The notes beneath the pieces are model-generated. The model saw only the letters and a program-made list of their open reading frames with translations. It did no database searches and had not been told where the DNA came from. 64,000 nt of DNA, from positions 1 through 64,000 of the forward strand of contig CASFTW010000006.1 in NCBI GenBank assembly GCA_949297785.1. Reading direction: 5' to 3'. This document shows positions 60,576-64,000 of this stretch, piece after piece. The DNA comes from an uncultured Spirochaetales bacterium (GTDB taxonomy: Bacteria > Spirochaetota > Spirochaetia > Sphaerochaetales > Sphaerochaetaceae). Both the position numbers and the translations under genes were made by a program. Position 1 is the stretch's first letter, and each line of letters begins with the position of its first letter.

Positions 60576-62531
60576 TTATACAGCCGGAACTGTCACTTCA
60601 CCACCAGTAGAAGGTACATCATATGATGGAATAAGAGACGAAATATCATCAAAAGAAACAGAATATTCGCCAGCAAAACTACCTCCGACACAAACAATAT
60701 TGATTGCAAATGAAGGAATTCTGACTGAATACGAAACCTTATCTGCACCGAAATTGTTCTCCTTGGCACCTGTGAAATCCATTGAGATAACGGCTTCTCC
60801 TCTCATACCGGCTTTTTTAATTATTTGGAAAATAACAGTAATCGGATTAACAGACTCTTCTGTTCCATCCCCTTGTGCAAAACTCTCCGGCATGTCTGGA
60901 TTAGGTGTCGGCTCAGGGTTAGCGTCAGATGTAATCTGATCAATAAGCTCCATAATGTCATTAATGATATCCAGTGAGAAGTTAAATGAAACATCAATTC
61001 CAATGTCAAAAGAAGCTTTGTCTATGAACGGAGTGTAAATAGGTTCATGTGAACCTTCTGTCGTCGAATCAGGATATTCTACAAGATCAAAATGTCCACC
61101 GGAAATTCCAAGATCAACACCAAGAGAGATCTGCAGCGGATCTTCTGCCGGGATGAACTGTCCGCTATCGTCAACTCCGCCACTGATAAGGCTGAAAAGG
61201 CTCTGGACAACATCTAATGTAATCAGCGAGGACGAATCGAATGAAGTTTCCTCACCATCTCTTGTTAAAGTAACATTAGATTTCCACACACCTTCAACAT
61301 ACTCATGTGAAACTGAGAAGACATCACCTTCTTTAATGACATCCTTAACAGTTGGTTCCCCTTCACCTGGCACAGTTGCTGTCAATGGAGCAGGTAGTTT
61401 TTCAATAGTGATTACTTCTTTATCGTTGCTGTCATCATTCCAGTCATCATAGGAATCAATATTAATGACGATATAATCACCTCTGCGGTCTTTTACATTG
61501 ATATTACCATTTGATTCGTAATAGCTATCACCTTCGTCTTCCTTATAATCAGAGACATAAAGAGTGCTTCCAGAGGTTATCGGCAAGCCAAGACTTTCAT
61601 CCACAGTCTTGATAGCTACTTCAAGCGTGTAACTCTCAGGATTGAATTTGACAATAGCAGCATCAAGCAGAGTATTCCCCTTCTGTCCGATAGTAATTGA
61701 TGCACCGATTTCAGGAACAAATCCCACACCGTCAATATTGTACTCTGCCCCGAAAAGAGCGGCTGTAGCCATGAAGAGCTGCATCTTCTTATCACCATTC
61801 TGAATACTGTCAAAACTGAATTCATTCTTGAGATCTTCTCTTACATCAATAAGATTACCGTCCTGATAAATTGTTGTTGTCTTAGTCACGGTTTGGGTAA
61901 CAGTTTTCGCAACTTCATCGACTTTGTAGGTTACTTTGTAAGTATAAGAGACTTCATCCTTACCATAATAGAATGAGATAACAACCTTTTCGATAGTCTG
62001 GTCTAAAAGTAGGTCGTCACCGGCAGCTCTTGCCACTCTTCCTAAAAGCTCAGATTTTGTGTAAACATACTCAACACCATCTTTTGTCTCTGTAGCTACA
62101 AAAGCATTAGACGGAATCATTTTGGCAGAATCAAGTTTGGCATCAGCTTCTGCCTTTTCTTCTTCAGTAACACCTTCATAAGAAACTTTATCTGTCTCCT
62201 TATTTGTAACTTCATACACCACACCGTTCTCTGTGTATTTAGCTTTTATTGTCACCTCAGTACCGTTCGCAGAAACAGTTTTAGAGGCTGATTCAATTTC
62301 TTTTCCATCAATAACTGTATTTTCTACAGTTAAAACAATAGAACCATCTTCCTGTTCTTCAGACGAACTGGCTGCAAACAGATCATCAAGAGATGTCAAG
62401 GTCTCATCTGCTTTATCAAACTCAGTCGCTGGCGGCTCCTCAACTGCAGGCGGTTCAGGAGTTTCACTGCTACATGCAATGAAAGAAAACAGTAAAAAAA
62501 TTGAGATTAAAATTGCCAATGCTTTTTTCAT
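60576..62531 (-). CDS. Large beta-rich lipoprotein, unknown function
   Basis: This 651-residue protein has a type II signal with lipobox FIAC and a Pro/Glu-rich linker (TPEPPAVEEPPATEFDKA). Its long body is dominated by alternating-residue strands and Thr/Val-rich repeats (VTQTVTKTTTIYQ). Near the C-terminus is a loop NPEPTPNPDMPES. I recognise no domain. Outer-membrane anchoring is likely. Its promoter resembles that of the small lipoprotein at 59182. AAAAAAGGAGGGG precedes ATG 62531. Confidence 0.75.
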   Translation of the reverse strand: MKKALAILISIFLLFSFIACSSETPEPPAVEEPPATEFDKADETLTSLDDLFAASSSEEQEDGSIVLTVENTVIDGKEIESASKTVSANGTEVTIKAKYTENGVVYEVTNKETDKVSYEGVTEEEKAEADAKLDSAKMIPSNAFVATETKDGVEYVYTKSELLGRVARAAGDDLLLDQTIEKVVISFYYGKDEVSYTYKVTYKVDEVAKTVTQTVTKTTTIYQDGNLIDVREDLKNEFSFDSIQNGDKKMQLFMATAALFGAEYNIDGVGFVPEIGASITIGQKGNTLLDAAIVKFNPESYTLEVAIKTVDESLGLPITSGSTLYVSDYKEDEGDSYYESNGNINVKDRRGDYIVINIDSYDDWNDDSNDKEVITIEKLPAPLTATVPGEGEPTVKDVIKEGDVFSVSHEYVEGVWKSNVTLTRDGEETSFDSSSLITLDVVQSLFSLISGGVDDSGQFIPAEDPLQISLGVDLGISGGHFDLVEYPDSTTEGSHEPIYTPFIDKASFDIGIDVSFNFSLDIINDIMELIDQITSDANPEPTPNPDMPESFAQGDGTEESVNPITVIFQIIKKAGMRGEAVISMDFTGAKENNFGADKVSYSVRIPSFAINIVCVGGSFAGEYSVSFDDISSLIPSYDVPSTGGEVTVPAV

Positions 62532-62568
62532 AGCTTAATCCCCTCCTTTTTTGATTTTACACTGTCAT

Positions 62569-62586
62569 AATAGGCTATTTTTTTTT
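62569..62586 (-). promoter_or_regulatory. A-tract promoter element, copy 2
   Basis: AATAGGCTATTTTTTT is repeated exactly from 59685. On the minus strand a run of nine A leads into TAGCCTATTAT, where TATTAT is a good -10. It lies 38 nt before the large lipoprotein start. The rest of 62532-62998 holds only the tRNA, its terminator and A+T-rich sequence. Confidence 0.55.
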
Positions 62587-62696
62587 CCTGCATAGATTTA
62601 TGTGGTTTATTATGTAAATTTTCCGTCAGATTATCTAAAAACGGGTTTTAGCGGATAATTTGTTAAAGAAAGTAATTCAAGTTCAGAAGGAAAAAG

Positions 62697-62727
62697 AAGG
62701 ACAGCACACAATCTGCATGCTGCCTTT
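62697..62727 (-). terminator. Terminator after tRNA-Val
   Basis: An imperfect stem (AAGGCAGCATGC with GTGTGCTGTCCTT) is followed on the minus strand by CTTTTTCC, 24 nt past the tRNA. Confidence 0.6.
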
Positions 62728-62751
62728 TAATCTTTATACATCTATTTGTAA

Positions 62752-62823
62752 TGAGCACGATTGGGTTTGAACCAACGGCCCCCGCCGTGTGAAGGCGGTG
62801 CTCTCCCGCTGAGCTACGTGCTC
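62752..62823 (-). tRNA. tRNA-Val (anticodon CAC)
   Basis: On the minus strand a full cloverleaf folds: acceptor GAGCACG / CGTGCTC, D arm GCTC / GAGC, anticodon stem CCGCC / GGCGG around loop TTCACAC (anticodon CAC), a 5-nt variable loop, and T arm GTTGG / CCAAT with loop TTCAAAC. The discriminator is A and CCA is not encoded. It reads GUG codons. Upstream, TTGAAT and TACTTT 17 bp apart may be the promoter. Confidence 0.95.
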
Positions 62824-62998
62824 GGATGAATGTAAAGTAACACAAACAGTTATGAAATTCAATAGCGTGGAAAAATGTTAGTTTTTGCTGGCGAATAAGG
62901 AACAAGAACTCTTTTCAAGTCATATTTTGAATAGAATTTGGCTTTTCTAATCAATATATGATTTGAATAGCATTCTAATCTCATCATACACTTCTCAT

Positions 62999-63471
62999 AT
63001 GGCAAATGGAATATACATCTGGACTCGTGATGACTGGCCCCTCTCCACCGGGACACGCAAGAACACACTTCCCTGCTTCTGAATGCCACAAAACAAGAGG
63101 CGCCATTGCTGGAAAGCTGTGAGAAAGGTACAGGGGACATTACAAGTTTTGTCAGTTACATTCTCAAATGTCTGGCAACTGCAGTTGCCAGAACAGAAGA
63201 AAATCTTGCCGCCACTCTTGCAAAGACAAGATTCTGGGATTCCATCCACCAGTTAGCCCTCAATGAGAGACAGATCAAAATCATCAACCGTATTATGGAT
63301 GGATTTGAAGGAAAACTGACTGCAGAGAAATGGGCAAAAATCACAAAGTGCTCACATGCCACCGCTCTGAGAGATATCACGGATCTGATTGCAAAAGGGG
63401 TGCTTGAAAAAGATGGCAGCGGAGGACGCTCTGCAGGCTATCAGCTCACGAGGCAAAATATGACAATGTGA
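62999..63471 (+). pseudogene. Fic-family gene with internal deletion
   Basis: From ATG 62999 the frame reads MANGIYIWTRDDWP, the usual beginning of DUF4172-Fic proteins, then stops at a TGA near 63080. Another frame (about 63082-63471) encodes the usual C-terminal end: GTGDITSFVSYILKCL, LNERQIKIINRIMDGFEGKLTAEKWAKITKCSHATALRDITDLIAKGVLEKD and GGRSAGYQL. The middle, with the HPFxxGNGR AMPylation motif, is absent. The frames differ, so a deletion of several hundred nt has joined the two ends. No active Fic enzyme can be made; the C-terminal winged-helix part might still be translated. Confidence 0.82.
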
Positions 63472-63587
63472 GTGCGGAGGATGGTATTTTCACTGTAAGA
63501 CAAGATTTTCTTCCCTGCCTTCAAAACCCGTGATAGACTTAAAATGACGAAAAAGGTTCAGATGCGGGCAGCATCAAGCCTTGCTGT

Positions 63588-63608
63588 CCTCCTCTGAACA
63601 AAAGGAGG
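63588..63608 (+). promoter_or_regulatory. Hairpin that hides the hppA ribosome-binding site
   Basis: CCTCCT (63588-63593) pairs perfectly with AGGAGG (63603-63608), the hppA Shine-Dalgarno, across a 9-nt loop. Upstream, GATGC / GCATC and GGCAGC / GCTG-TCC segments could form competing stems. This suggests translational control by RNA folding. Confidence 0.5.
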
Positions 63609-63613
63609 CAGGC

Positions 63614-64000
63614 ATGCTCAATATTTTTCTGACTCTATCATTTCTTGTTTCCGTGATTGCGTTTCTATTCGCACTGTATCTGTACCTGTGGGTCAGAAAG
63701 CACAAGGTGGAAAACAAGGAAATAGAGCGTATCTCCCTCCTTATAAAAAAGGGAGCCGACACATTCATAAAAAGAGAATACAAACTGCTTGCAGCATTTG
63801 AACTTGCGGTCTTCATCCTCATACTCATCTTCTTCCCCCAGCCTGTATGGAAAGGCAGCATTTCAGGTAATGTCCTCACGGCTTTCGCATACATACTCGG
63901 TTCAATATTCTCGGCACTTGCCGGCAAGATAGGTATCCTTGTTGCAACCCTTTCAAACGGCCGCTGTGCCGAAGGTGCAAAAAAGGGACTGAAGGATGCT
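63614..64000 (+). CDS. hppA: Membrane-bound proton/sodium-pumping pyrophosphatase, N-terminal part
   Basis: The first 129 residues of an M-PPase run off the window end. Helix 1 is LNIFLTLSFLVSVIAFLFALYLYLWV, followed by the conserved IERISLLIKKGADTFIKREYKLL and SALAGKIGILVATLSNGRCAEGAKKGL. The full enzyme (near 700 residues) couples pyrophosphate hydrolysis to H+ or Na+ pumping. AAAGGAGG precedes ATG 63614. The K+-dependent and independent types cannot be told apart from this part. Confidence 0.92.
   Translation, partial: MLNIFLTLSFLVSVIAFLFALYLYLWVRKHKVENKEIERISLLIKKGADTFIKREYKLLAAFELAVFILILIFFPQPVWKGSISGNVLTAFAYILGSIFSALAGKIGILVATLSNGRCAEGAKKGLKDA

Noticed and set aside
62663-63249. Minus-strand short open frames around the tRNA and Fic remnant
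   Set aside because: They overlap the tRNA or run antisense to the recognisable Fic fragments and have no ribosome sites.
63541-63613. A known riboswitch class upstream of hppA
   Set aside because: I could not match the segment to any named riboswitch core; only a local hairpin over the ribosome site is supported.

Overview
This window looks like a bacterial chromosome segment, most likely from a spirochaete of the Sphaerochaeta type. That guess is inference. It rests on ABC solute-binding proteins whose signal peptides end in motifs such as FA-NGAAE instead of a lipobox Cys, a PnrA/TmpC-type purine lipoprotein, DUF6062 and DUF5685 proteins, and a strong focus on uptake and breakdown of plant glycans. 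Genes are dense and on both strands. I see no rRNA, CRISPR array, phage or insertion sequence.

Layout. 1-3150: a zinc-uptake operon (znuA, znuC, znuB) led by its Fur-family regulator, with overlapping operators. 3143-11785: housekeeping and small conserved genes (glycerophosphodiesterase, zinc-ribbon proteins, DUF5685/DnaJ-like pair, TetR, HAD phosphatase, threonine dehydratase, OsmC, DUF6062, class II aldolase, DUF2200). 11867-15570: proS, an ankyrin protein and adenosine deaminase. 15637-20104: a tandem array of six related exported proteins, preceded by three copies of a TCTTATGTCA element. 20247-21863: a rhomboid protease, then two tandem sigma-54-type promoters that each drive a predicted small RNA with an anti-Shine-Dalgarno hairpin loop, then rlmE.

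21990-30132: a divergent locus with a membrane AraC sensor, a solute-binding protein, a GH59 galactosylceramidase-like enzyme and two permeases. 30193-38137: htpG, a ROK regulator, thpR, a GntR-ABC pair, a flavodoxin-like protein, a ParB/Srx-like protein and a metallophosphoesterase. 38286-45510: a purine-nucleoside uptake operon (PnrA-type lipoprotein, ATPase, two permeases) ending with purine nucleoside phosphorylase, a cupin and an SDR. 45691-60408: a pectin locus (GH105, solute-binding protein, two permeases, a large sensor-AraC regulator, uxaB-uxaA-uxaC, an IclR regulator, a GDSL acetylesterase). 59182-62531 also holds two lipoproteins that share an unusual A-tract promoter. The window ends with tRNA-Val(CAC), a Fic gene wrecked by an internal deletion, and the start of hppA.

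How it fits together: the pectin locus would import unsaturated rhamnogalacturonan or galacturonan fragments, hydrolyse them in the cytoplasm (GH105) and convert galacturonate through UxaC, UxaB and UxaA. The purine operon would import nucleosides for PunA and adenosine deaminase. The most novel-looking material is the pair of sigma-54-driven sibling small RNAs at 20988-21234 and the six-gene exported family at 15637-19920 with its shared upstream elements.
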